Counted from the first letter of the stretch, positions 6,968 through 13,566 are shown. The stretch: DNA of 14,217 nucleotides from Paracoccaceae bacterium (GCA_021648225.1 JAKITE010000068.1:1-14217), one strand, 5' to 3'. Notes: generated by a model from the letters alone, not told the origin. A program made the numbers and translations.

Positions 6968-6980
6968 GCATAGCTATAAA
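6953..6980 (+). promoter_or_regulatory. Predicted lgt operon promoter
   Basis: TTGGAC (6953-6958) and TATAAA (6975-6980) are 16 bp apart, giving a leader of about 42 bases before the lgt ATG at 7029. It overlaps the ubiK promoter head-on. CTTGG (6952-6956) and CCAAG (6964-6968) form a dyad that contains parts of both -35 elements. Confidence 0.5.
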
Positions 6981-7028
6981 CATAGACATCAAAACTGGCC
7001 CAAGCCATTGACCCAAAACGGAGCAAAA

Positions 7029-7910
7029 ATGCTTTACCTGATCGAATTCCCCAACATTTCGCCGGAAATTTTTTCAATAGACCTGTTCGGTTTTACCCTG
7101 GCGCTGCGCTGGTATGCGCTGGCTTATATTGCCGGAATTTTGCTTGGCTGGCGGTATATCGTTGTTTTGGTCAACCGCCCACAGCTTTGGGGTGCCCCGC
7201 CGATGACCGCGCGACAGGTCGAGGACCTAATGACATGGATGGTGGTCGGAATTATCCTTGGCGGGCGCATAGGGTTCGCTTTGTTCTATAATTTCGCCTA
7301 TTACTCCCAGAACATTGTTGAAATACTGCAAGTCTGGAAAGGCGGCATGTCTTTCCATGGAGGCATGTTAGGGGTGGTAATTGCCACAATTCTGTTTAGC
7401 TGGCGCAACAAATTACCCCTGCTTGGCGTTGGCGATGCAATTGCTATGGCCGCACCAATCGGTTTACTGCTTGGCCGGCTTGCCAATTTTATAAATGGTG
7501 AATTATGGGGCCGGCCCACCGATGTAGGCTGGGCCATGATTTTTCCTGACCCACGCGCCCAAATCTGCCCCGAAGGCTGGCTGACCCTTTGCGCCCGCCA
7601 TCCCAGCCAGCTATACGAAGCAGCGCTGGAAGGCGCGTTATTGCTGGTTATCATGGCATTTCTGATCTGGCGCAAAGGCTGGCTGAAAGCACCCGGACGG
7701 ATGATCGGGGTTTTCCTTACCGGTTATGGCGCAGCGCGGTTTTTTGTCGAGTTTTACCGCGAACCCGACGCGCAATTTGTTAGCGCAGCCAACCCGCTTG
7801 GTCACATTATCCGGTTGGGGGAATATGGCATTACCATGGGGCAAGCCCTGTCTATGCCTATGATAATAGGGGGAATTATCTTTTTAGCGCTTAGCAAACG
7901 CCAAAAATGA
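7029..7910 (+). CDS. lgt: Prolipoprotein diacylglyceryl transferase
   Basis: This inner-membrane enzyme transfers diacylglycerol from phosphatidylglycerol to the lipobox cysteine of prolipoproteins, the first step of lipoprotein maturation. At 293 residues it has about seven hydrophobic segments. Key motifs are GGRIGFALFYN (78-88), the essential His110 in HGGMLG, the Lgt signature GRLANFINGELWGR (149-162), RHPSQLYEA (190-198) and ARFFVEFYREPD near the C-terminus. The open frame reaches back to 6915, but the ATG at 7029 has CGGAG about six bases upstream and begins with the family-like LIEFPNISPEIFSI. It is first of an operon: its TGA overlaps the ATG of the next gene (ATGA, 7907-7910). The SleB-type lipoprotein in this window would be one of its substrates. 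Confidence 0.97.
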   Translation: MLYLIEFPNISPEIFSIDLFGFTLALRWYALAYIAGILLGWRYIVVLVNRPQLWGAPPMTARQVEDLMTWMVVGIILGGRIGFALFYNFAYYSQNIVEILQVWKGGMSFHGGMLGVVIATILFSWRNKLPLLGVGDAIAMAAPIGLLLGRLANFINGELWGRPTDVGWAMIFPDPRAQICPEGWLTLCARHPSQLYEAALEGALLLVIMAFLIWRKGWLKAPGRMIGVFLTGYGAARFFVEFYREPDAQFVSAANPLGHIIRLGEYGITMGQALSMPMIIGGIIFLALSKRQK

Positions 7911-8971
7911 CTCCGCTTGGAAAGATCATTCAGCAAGAAATTGACCAGACCGGACCAATGCCGGTTTCGCGCTATATGGACCTGTGCCTAAGCCACCCGA
8001 AACTGGGATATTACACCACAAATAACCCGATTGGCACAGCCGGGGATTTCACAACCGCGCCGGAAATCAGCCAGATGTTTGGCGAAATGCTGGGCATATG
8101 GCTGATACAGGCATGGCAAGATCAGGGCGCGCCAGAACGGTTTGTTCTGGCAGAGCTTGGCCCCGGACGAGGCACGTTGATGGCCGATATTTTGAGGGTT
8201 GCGGCACAGTTTCCTGAATTTCTGGATGCGATGCAGATTGCGCTGGTCGAAACCAGCCCTGTGCTGCGCCAAATACAATCTAACGCCCTGAAGAATCACA
8301 GTATTATGCATCTGGACAGGGTTGAGCAAATTCCGGATCTGCCGCTTGTTCTGGTTGCAAACGAGTTTTTTGACGCCTTGCCGATTGAGCAATATGTTTT
8401 CAGCGATGCGGGCTGGCAAGAACGCCGGGTTGATTTTCAAGATGGCCGGTTTGAATTTTTGCTGGCCAAACCTGTGCAAAACGCGGTGCTGGACCGATTA
8501 TTTCCAGATTTGCCCAATGGCATTCTGGTTGAAACTTCGCCTTTGTCCTTAAAGATTGCCCGCGAAATCGGGCGACGCATCCGGCGTTTTGGCGGTGCTG
8601 CCCTGCTGATTGACTATGGGGACCTGTCCGGTGTTTCAGATACATTTCAAGCCGTTAAAGATCATTCTTCATCTAGCCCTTTAACTTTTCAAGGCCAAAG
8701 TGATCTGACCGCCCATGTGCAATTTCAACCACTTTGCGATGCAGCGCAATGTCAAATGCAATTTACCAGCCAAGGGTATTTTCTGGAAAATATAGGCATT
8801 AGCGCACGGGCAAATGCACTGGCTGAAACCGCTCTCCAACAAGATATCGACACGATAATTTCCGCCCATCACCGGCTTGTGCATCCCGATGAAATGGGCA
8901 AACTGTTTAAGGTAATGGCCCTGCGCAGCATTGATACCGCCCCTTTGACAGGATTTGACGATGCCCCTTGA
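7907..8971 (+). CDS. MidA/NDUFAF7-family class I SAM-dependent methyltransferase
   Basis: The 354-residue protein has the layout of the MidA/NDUFAF7 family (Pfam Methyltransf_28). The N-terminus PVSRYMDLCLSHPKLGYYT is followed by GTAGDFTTAPEISQMFGEMLG (43-63), the SAM-binding motif LAELGPGRGTLM (81-92), and ANEFFDALPIEQYV. GGAALLIDYGD precedes the C-terminal third. In mitochondria NDUFAF7 methylates an arginine of the complex I subunit NDUFS2 and is needed for complex I assembly. By homology the bacterial counterpart could act on NuoD, but this is inference. The gene overlaps lgt by four bases and pgeF by eleven, so all three are likely translated from one mRNA. Confidence 0.9.
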   Translation: MTPLGKIIQQEIDQTGPMPVSRYMDLCLSHPKLGYYTTNNPIGTAGDFTTAPEISQMFGEMLGIWLIQAWQDQGAPERFVLAELGPGRGTLMADILRVAAQFPEFLDAMQIALVETSPVLRQIQSNALKNHSIMHLDRVEQIPDLPLVLVANEFFDALPIEQYVFSDAGWQERRVDFQDGRFEFLLAKPVQNAVLDRLFPDLPNGILVETSPLSLKIAREIGRRIRRFGGAALLIDYGDLSGVSDTFQAVKDHSSSSPLTFQGQSDLTAHVQFQPLCDAAQCQMQFTSQGYFLENIGISARANALAETALQQDIDTIISAHHRLVHPDEMGKLFKVMALRSIDTAPLTGFDDAP

Positions 8972-9731
8972 TCCCGTAACTTCCAACCTTTTCACCGGAC
9001 AATCCCACGGTTTTTTCGGACGAAAAGGCGGCGTATCGCAGGGGTTGTTTTTCAGCCTCAATTGCGGATACGGGTCTGGCGATGCGGAACGCTCTGTTAT
9101 GGAAAACCGCCAGAAAATTTCTGAATACGTGAATATACCAGATGCTAACCTGCTGTTTTTGCAGCAAATTCATTCAAACCAAGTTGTTGTGGTTGACACC
9201 CCGAACTGGCCTGACCGCCAGCCAAAAGCCGATGCAATGGTCAGTGCTTTGCCCGATATCGGCCTTGGTATTTTAACGGCGGATTGTGCGCCGGTTCTGT
9301 TTAGTGACCCCGATCAGAAAATCATCGGCGCGGCCCATGCGGGCTGGAAGGGGGCGGCCTCGGGCATTATTGGCAACACGATTGATGCCATGATCAATCT
9401 AGGGGCCAAGCGGGAAAATATTCGCGCGGTAATTGGCCCGACCATCAGCCAGCAATCTTATGAGGTCGGGCAAGAGTTTTTCGAGAATTTTTATGATGAC
9501 AACACAGATAACGCGCGGTTTTTTATCAATGGCAAAGCCGGGAAATACCTGTTTGACCTGCCCGATTTTGTGATCACAGACCTGAATGCACAAAAAATTC
9601 ACAGCGCAGAATGGGTAAAGAAATGCACCTATACATTTGAAAAGGAATATTTTTCCTATCGCCGCGCCACCCATCGGAATGAACCGGATTACGGGCGGCA
9701 AATCTCTGTGATCACAAATTCATTCCGCTAG
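8961..9731 (+). CDS. pgeF: Peptidoglycan editing factor PgeF / purine nucleoside phosphorylase (YfiH, DUF152 family)
   Basis: The family of multicopper-oxidase-like-fold proteins (formerly polyphenol oxidase/laccase-domain) includes E. coli YfiH/PgeF, which removes mis-incorporated L-serine from UDP-MurNAc, and members with purine nucleoside activity. The metal-ligand triad is visible: His71 in LQQIHSNQV, Cys109 in LTADCAPVLF and His126 in GAAHAGWKGA. Other blocks are GFFGRKGGVSQGLFFSLN at the N-terminus, AVIGPTISQQSYEV, and the C-terminal YFSYRRATHRNEPDYGRQ. The frame allows a TTG at 8955, but the ATG at 8961 has AGGA about eight bases upstream; it gives 256 residues. The end overlaps the convergent Lrp-type gene by 12 bases. 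Confidence 0.93.
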   Translation: MPLDPVTSNLFTGQSHGFFGRKGGVSQGLFFSLNCGYGSGDAERSVMENRQKISEYVNIPDANLLFLQQIHSNQVVVVDTPNWPDRQPKADAMVSALPDIGLGILTADCAPVLFSDPDQKIIGAAHAGWKGAASGIIGNTIDAMINLGAKRENIRAVIGPTISQQSYEVGQEFFENFYDDNTDNARFFINGKAGKYLFDLPDFVITDLNAQKIHSAEWVKKCTYTFEKEYFSYRRATHRNEPDYGRQISVITNSFR

Positions 9732-10217
9732 GGCGCGGGCCTCTAGAATTGAAAATGGCACGCCGGGTTCGTCTTTTGCACCGCGAATAACCAACGAGGT
9801 TTTAACGCTGGCGACATTATCAGCCGAGGTCAGCTGCTCGGTCAGGAAATTTTGAAAGGTCGACAGATCCGGTGCCACACATTTCAAAATAAAGTCGATT
9901 TCACCGTTAAGCATGTGGCATTCGCGCACCAAGGGCCAATCCTGCACCCTGTTTTCAAAGGCGGAAAGATCGCTTTCGGCCTGTGAATGCAGGCCAACCA
10001 TGGCAAAAACCTGAACCTCAAACCCCAGATCGCGGGCTGAAACATCGGCATGATAACCTTTGATCAGACCGGATTCCTCCAACACCCGCACGCGGCGCAG
10101 GCAGGGGGGGGCCGAAATGCCAACCCGTTGCGATAATTCAACATTGGTCATGCGACCATCACCCTGCAATTCCGCCAAAATTTTACGATCAATCGGATCA
10201 AGTTTACTGATAGACAT
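9720..10217 (-). CDS. Lrp/AsnC-family transcriptional regulator
   Basis: A 165-residue DNA-binding protein with the classic two-part layout. An N-terminal winged helix-turn-helix (LDPIDRKILAELQGDGRMTNVELSQRVGIS, 6-35, recognition helix continuing to LRRVRVLEESGLIKGY) is followed by a C-terminal RAM ligand-binding/oligomerisation domain from ~65 (AMVGLHSQ, MLNGEIDFILKCVAPD). Such proteins form octamers and usually respond to amino acids. It is divergent from trxB across a 189-bp spacer with three dyads, fitting autoregulation and control of trxB; this is inference. The likely -10 of this gene falls inside the first dyad. Its 3' end overlaps pgeF by 12 bases on the opposite strand. The Shine-Dalgarno region (GGCGAG) is weak. 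Confidence 0.93.
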   Translation of the reverse strand: MSISKLDPIDRKILAELQGDGRMTNVELSQRVGISAPPCLRRVRVLEESGLIKGYHADVSARDLGFEVQVFAMVGLHSQAESDLSAFENRVQDWPLVRECHMLNGEIDFILKCVAPDLSTFQNFLTEQLTSADNVASVKTSLVIRGAKDEPGVPFSILEARALAE

Positions 10218-10238
10218 TTTGCGGCTCGCCTTGATGAT

Positions 10239-10319
10239 TTTTGCCCTTATTAGGCAAAACCCGCCGGATGCGCAATATTATTTCGCAAACTAATCGGTTT
10301 TCCCGGGCAAATAATTGCC
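10239..10319. promoter_or_regulatory. Three A/T-centred dyads between the Lrp gene and trxB, putative operators
   Basis: Dyad 1 (10239-10259): TTTTGCC, seven bases, GGCAAAA, perfect arms. Dyad 2 (10269-10287): TGCG, eleven bases including AATATTATTT, CGCA. Dyad 3 (10306-10319): GGCAA-ATAA-TTGCC, perfect arms. The right half of dyads 1 and 2 shares TTATTnnGCAAA. Centres are about 29 and 34 bp apart, near three helical turns, the sort of phasing with which Lrp-family octamers bind. Dyad 1 ends 22 bp from the Lrp start codon and covers its possible -10. Confidence 0.4.
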
Positions 10320-10352
10320 GGCATTGTCATAATTTTAGGTTCAAATCCGGTC

Positions 10353-10381
10353 TTCAAACACCGCCTTGCACCCCCTATATA
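10353..10381 (+). promoter_or_regulatory. Predicted trxB promoter
   Basis: TTCAAA (10353-10358) and TATATA (10376-10381) are 17 bp apart. The -10 lies in a perfect 12-bp palindrome, CCCTATATAGGG (10373-10384). The -10 region also fits the CYTATNTNNG form reported for alphaproteobacterial heat-shock (RpoH) promoters, but the matching upstream element is CTTC rather than CTTG. Transcription would begin near 10388, leaving a leader of about 19 bases with AAGGA at 10396-10400. Confidence 0.5.
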
Positions 10382-10406
10382 GGGTGAAACTGTTTAAGGA
10401 AAAACC

Positions 10407-11348
10407 ATGTCCGATACCAAACACACAAAACTTCTGATCATTGGCTCTGGCCCTGCCGGTTATACCGCAGGCATCTATGGCTCTCGCGCGATGCTGGACC
10501 CGATTTTAATTCAGGGCATGCAGCCCGGCGGGCAATTGACCATCACCACCGAGGTGGAAAACTGGCCTTCGCGTAAAGAGGTGCAAGGCCCTGATTTAAT
10601 GGTGGAAATGGAGGAACACGCCCGCGCTGCAGGCACTGAAATTATCGGCGATCATATCGCCAGTGTTGATCTGTCGAACCGGCCCTTTACCGCAATTGGC
10701 GAAAGCGGCACCACCTATACGGCCGATGCGGTAATTTTTGCCACGGGCGCCCAAGCGCGCTGGCTGGGGCTGGAATCCGAGGAAAAGTTCAAGGGTTTCG
10801 GGGTTTCGGCCTGTGCGACCTGTGATGGGTTCTTTTATCGCGGGCAGGAAATTGTTGTGGTTGGCGGCGGTAATTCCGCGGTTGAAGAAGCACTGTTTCT
10901 GACCAAATTTGCCTCCAAGGTTACGTTAATTCATCGCCGAGACGAGCTGCGTTCGGAAAAAATCTTGCAAGAACGGTTGTTCAAAAATCCCAAAATTGAA
11001 CCGCTCTGGTTTCATGAGGTTGAGGAGATTTTAGGCTCCGAAGACCCGTTAGGCGTTGAATCTGTGAGCGTCAAACATGTGAAAACTGGCGAAATTACCG
11101 AAATTCCTTGCAAGGGTGTGTTTATTGCCATTGGCCATAAACCGTCTAGCGAGTTGGTTGTAGACGTTCTGGAAACCCATATGGGCGGTTATGTGGTGAC
11201 CAAACCCGACAGCACAGCCACGTCGATTCCCGGGGTTTTTGCGGCGGGCGATTTGACCGATTATGTCTATCGCCAAGCGGTTACCTCGGCTGGTATGGGC
11301 TGTATGGCAGCGCTCGAGGCGGAAAAATTCCTGTCCGAGAATGAATAA
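10407..11348 (+). CDS. trxB: Thioredoxin reductase
   Basis: The flavoenzyme reduces thioredoxin with NADPH and supplies cytoplasmic thiol reduction. At 313 residues it is a standard low-molecular-weight TrxB. The FAD motif is IIGSGPAGYTAG (11-22), the redox-active pair is C136-A-T-C139 followed by DGFF, and the NADPH motif is VVGGGNSAVEEA (151-162). HRRDELR (176-182) is the 2'-phosphate recognition pattern. The C-terminal FAD motif is FAAGDLTDYVYRQAVTSAGMGC. The start has AAGGA six bases upstream. It is divergent from an Lrp-type regulator and followed by a strong hairpin before the sulfate-activation gene, which needs thioredoxin-linked reduction downstream in many bacteria. Confidence 0.97.
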   Translation: MSDTKHTKLLIIGSGPAGYTAGIYGSRAMLDPILIQGMQPGGQLTITTEVENWPSRKEVQGPDLMVEMEEHARAAGTEIIGDHIASVDLSNRPFTAIGESGTTYTADAVIFATGAQARWLGLESEEKFKGFGVSACATCDGFFYRGQEIVVVGGGNSAVEEALFLTKFASKVTLIHRRDELRSEKILQERLFKNPKIEPLWFHEVEEILGSEDPLGVESVSVKHVKTGEITEIPCKGVFIAIGHKPSSELVVDVLETHMGGYVVTKPDSTATSIPGVFAAGDLTDYVYRQAVTSAGMGCMAALEAEKFLSENE

Positions 11349-11363
11349 TTGGTAAAGTTTTAA

Positions 11364-11392
11364 CCACTGGCCGGTATTTGCGTGGCCAGTGG
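11364..11392 (+). terminator. Hairpin terminator after trxB
   Basis: CCACTGGCC (11364-11372) and GGCCAGTGG (11384-11392) form a perfect 9-bp stem with an 11-base loop, starting 15 bases after the trxB stop. The following GCTTATCTGTTTG is T-rich but not a continuous tract, so termination may be partial. Confidence 0.6.
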
Positions 11393-11486
11393 GCTTATCT
11401 GTTTGACAAAACATTTGGCATTTGCGATGGCCCGCGTTAAATACCAATAGTTAAGCAAACCCAATAATTTACAGGCCATTTTCCAA

Positions 11487-13193
11487 ATGATGCAGCAAAA
11501 TCTAATTCCGGTTCCCGAGCTTTTTGTTTCCCACGATTCCGCTGAAAAGCTGAAATTCGAGGCCGCTGATCTGCCCAGCTGGGATCTGACGGCGCGCCAG
11601 ACCTGTGATCTGGAATTGCTGATGAATGGCGGGTTTAACCCGCTTAAAGGCTTTATGTCTGAGGCCGATTATAACAGCGTTGTCAAAGACATGCGGCTGG
11701 CAGATGGTGCGTTATGGCCGATGCCGATCAACCTTGATGTGTCGGAAAAGTTTGCTGATACCATCGATGCGGGCCAAGACATTGCTCTGCGCGACGCCGA
11801 GGGTGTTATTCTGGCCATTCTGTCGATCACCGATATATGGACGCCAGACAAACCGCTGGAAGCCACAAACGTTTTTGGTGCCGATGATAGCGCCCATCCG
11901 GCGGTAAATTACCTGCATAACACTGCCGGAAATGTGTATCTGGGCGGGCCGGTTATTGGCATTCAGGCCCCCGTGCATTACGATTATCGCGGTCGGCGCA
12001 ACACACCAAACGAGCTGCGGACGTTTTTTCGCAAGATGGGCTGGCGCAAAGTTGTGGCCTTTCAAACCCGCAACCCGTTGCACCGCGCCCATCAGGAACT
12101 GACCTTTCGTGCCGCTAAGGAAGCCCAAGCAAACCTGCTGATCCATCCGGTGGTTGGGTTGACCAAACCCGGCGATATTGACCATTTCACAAGGGTGCGT
12201 TGTTACGAGGCCGTGCTGGATAAATACCCCAGCTCTACTACGTCATTAAGCCTGCTGAATTTGGCCATGCGCATGGGTGGCCCGCGCGAGGCTGTGTGGC
12301 ATGGGTTGATCCGCAAAAACCATGGGTGTAGCCATATTATCATTGGACGAGATCACGCAGGCCCCGGCAAAAACTCGGCCGGTGAAGATTTTTACGGGCC
12401 GTATGATGCACAAAAGCTGTTTAAGCAGCACGAGGCCGAAATGGGCATCGAAATGGTTGATTTCAAGCACATGGTTTATGTGCAGGAAAAAGCCCAATAC
12501 GAACCCATCGACGAGGTTGCCAAAGGCATGACCGTGCTGAATATTTCCGGCACCGAATTGCGCCGCCGCCTGTCCGAGGGCTTGGATATTCCGGAATGGT
12601 TTTCCTTTCCATCGGTGGTTCAGGAATTGCGCCGCACCCGCCCTGCCCGTTCAAAACAAGGGTTTACGGTGTTTTTCACCGGCCTTTCCGGTTCAGGAAA
12701 ATCGACCATTGCCAACGCATTAATGGTTAAACTGATGGAAATGGGCGGTCGGCCTGTGACCTTGCTTGATGGCGATGTGGTGCGCAAAAACCTGTCTTCG
12801 GAACTCGGGTTTTCAAAGGAACATCGTGATTTGAACATCCGCAGAATTGGCTATGTGGCCAGTGAAATTACCAAAAATGGCGGCATTGCTATTTGTGCGC
12901 CCATTGCACCCTATTCTGCCACGCGGCGCGCGGTACGCGAAGAGATCGAGAGCTTTGGCGCCTTTGTCGAGGTGCATGTTGCCACCAGCCTTGAAGAATG
13001 TGAACGCCGTGACCGCAAAGGGCTTTATAAGCTGGCGCGGGCGGGCAAGATCAAGGAATTTACAGGTATTTCAGACCCTTACGAGGCTCCGGTTAAGGCC
13101 GAATTGGTGATTGATACTGAAAATGTCGCAGTGGATAATTGCGCCCATCAGGTGATTCTAAAGCTGGAACAACTGGGATTGATCGCGGGATAG
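11487..13193 (+). CDS. Bifunctional sulfate adenylyltransferase / adenylylsulfate kinase
   Basis: A 568-residue fusion catalysing both steps of sulfate activation: ATP + sulfate to APS, then APS to PAPS. Residues ~1-385 are single-chain (Sat type) ATP sulfurylase, with the nucleotide motifs QTRNPLHRAH (193-202) and GRDHAGPGKN (287-296). Residues ~390-568 are APS kinase (CysC type), with the P-loop GLSGSGKST (399-407), DGDVVRKNL (429-437), GFSKEHRDLNIRRIGYVA, and KGLYKLARAGKIKEFTGISDPYEAP. The usual FISP segment of CysC is CAPIAP here, so the serine phosphorylated in the E. coli enzyme is alanine. This fused form is different from the two-subunit CysD/CysN sulfurylase of enterobacteria. ATG codons occur at 11487 and 11490; the Shine-Dalgarno site (ACAGG) is weak and far. 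The gene symbol is left blank because sat and cysC are both used for such fusions. Confidence 0.96.
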   Translation: MMQQNLIPVPELFVSHDSAEKLKFEAADLPSWDLTARQTCDLELLMNGGFNPLKGFMSEADYNSVVKDMRLADGALWPMPINLDVSEKFADTIDAGQDIALRDAEGVILAILSITDIWTPDKPLEATNVFGADDSAHPAVNYLHNTAGNVYLGGPVIGIQAPVHYDYRGRRNTPNELRTFFRKMGWRKVVAFQTRNPLHRAHQELTFRAAKEAQANLLIHPVVGLTKPGDIDHFTRVRCYEAVLDKYPSSTTSLSLLNLAMRMGGPREAVWHGLIRKNHGCSHIIIGRDHAGPGKNSAGEDFYGPYDAQKLFKQHEAEMGIEMVDFKHMVYVQEKAQYEPIDEVAKGMTVLNISGTELRRRLSEGLDIPEWFSFPSVVQELRRTRPARSKQGFTVFFTGLSGSGKSTIANALMVKLMEMGGRPVTLLDGDVVRKNLSSELGFSKEHRDLNIRRIGYVASEITKNGGIAICAPIAPYSATRRAVREEIESFGAFVEVHVATSLEECERRDRKGLYKLARAGKIKEFTGISDPYEAPVKAELVIDTENVAVDNCAHQVILKLEQLGLIAG

Positions 13194-13216
13194 GTTGGCG
13201 AAATAACAAGACAACA

Positions 13217-13260
13217 GGCCTGGAGCCCAAAGGCGCGACCGCGCGTTGGGCGGTCAGGCC
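13217..13260 (-). terminator. Nested GC-rich hairpin between the sulfurylase gene and tRNA-Gly, probable terminator of the tRNA transcript
   Basis: Four complementary blocks nest around one centre: GGCCTG (13217-13222) with CAGGCC (13255-13260), GCCCAA (13225-13230) with TTGGGC (13246-13251), and CGCG (13234-13237) with CGCG (13242-13245). On the minus strand the hairpin is followed by TGTTGTCTTGTTATTT, a T-rich stretch, which suits termination of the tRNA transcript. On the plus strand it could protect the 3' end of the sulfurylase mRNA. GGGCGG (13248-13253) can instead pair with CCGCCC (13259-13264), giving a competing stem. Confidence 0.5.
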
Positions 13261-13271
13261 GCCCCATCGGA

Positions 13272-13284
13272 GGTGCTTCGCACC
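13272..13284 (-). other. Small hairpin just downstream of tRNA-Gly
   Basis: GGTGC-TTC-GCACC is a perfect 5-bp stem with a three-base loop; on the minus strand the loop is GAA. It begins 13 bases after the encoded CCA end of the tRNA. It may be a processing or pausing structure in the tRNA 3' trailer; no T tract follows. Confidence 0.35.
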
Positions 13285-13297
13285 GTGAGATCGGTAG

Positions 13298-13371
13298 TGG
13301 AGCGGGCGACGGGAATCGAACCCGTGTCATCAGCTTGGAAGGCTGAGGTCTTACCATTACACAACGCCCGC
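13298..13371 (-). tRNA. tRNA-Gly (anticodon UCC)
   Basis: The 74-base minus-strand gene folds as a full cloverleaf. The acceptor stem is GCGGGCG/CGCCCGC, the D loop AATGGTA, the anticodon stem TCAGC/GCTGA with loop CTTCCAA (anticodon TCC at 13339-13337), the variable region TGAC, and the T arm ACGGG-TTCGATT-CCCGT. The discriminator is T and the CCA end is encoded. It reads GGA (and probably GGG) codons. The D stem GTGT/AGAC leaves a G-G mismatch at pair 12-23, the only irregular pair. Confidence 0.97.
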
Positions 13372-13380
13372 TTAGGGGTT

Positions 13381-13409
13381 GAACTACTGAATTCCGGCCA
13401 AAGGGTCAA
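13381..13409 (-). promoter_or_regulatory. Predicted tRNA-Gly promoter
   Basis: On the minus strand CTTGACC gives a -35 TTGACC (13409-13404). A hexamer TAGTTC (13386-13381) sits 17 bp downstream and nine bases before the tRNA 5' end. The -10 is a poor match, so the call rests mainly on the -35 and position. Confidence 0.4.
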
Positions 13410-13566
13410 GACACGCCAAGCAGTTTAACCAATATTTTCCCACCTACCGCACCCGAGGCTTTTTGCCTGGGTTCAAGGCTTGGCCTGCAAAGCCGGGCTG
13501 GCAATGCTTATCGCGATTGCAGCCGCCATTCGGTAATTGGCTTTGGCGCTGGTTTACCCAATGATT
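13410..13566. other. Non-coding spacer with two hairpins, 3' of the saccharopine-dehydrogenase-type gene
   Basis: No open frame with recognisable protein content is seen here. Two inverted repeats stand out. CCC-G-AGGC (13452-13459) pairs with GCCTGGG (13465-13471) around a TTTTT loop. GGCT-G-GCAAT (13496-13505) pairs with ATTGC-AGCC (13516-13524) around a ten-base loop. Either may end or stabilise the minus-strand transcript coming from 13567, but neither is followed by a T tract on that strand. Confidence 0.4.

Noticed and set aside
7988..8479. Minus-strand open frame of 163 codons inside the methyltransferase gene
   Set aside because: Antisense to conserved motifs of the MidA family; composition follows the complementary gene.
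11349..11486. Possible SAM or other riboswitch upstream of the sulfurylase gene
   Set aside because: The only strong stem is the trxB terminator; I could not find the stems or conserved loops of a SAM-II or related riboswitch.
13246..13428. Plus-strand open frame of 60 codons over the tRNA region
   Set aside because: It reads through the antisense strand of tRNA-Gly (GATGIEPVSSAWKAEVLPLHN), a well-known spurious translation of tRNA genes.
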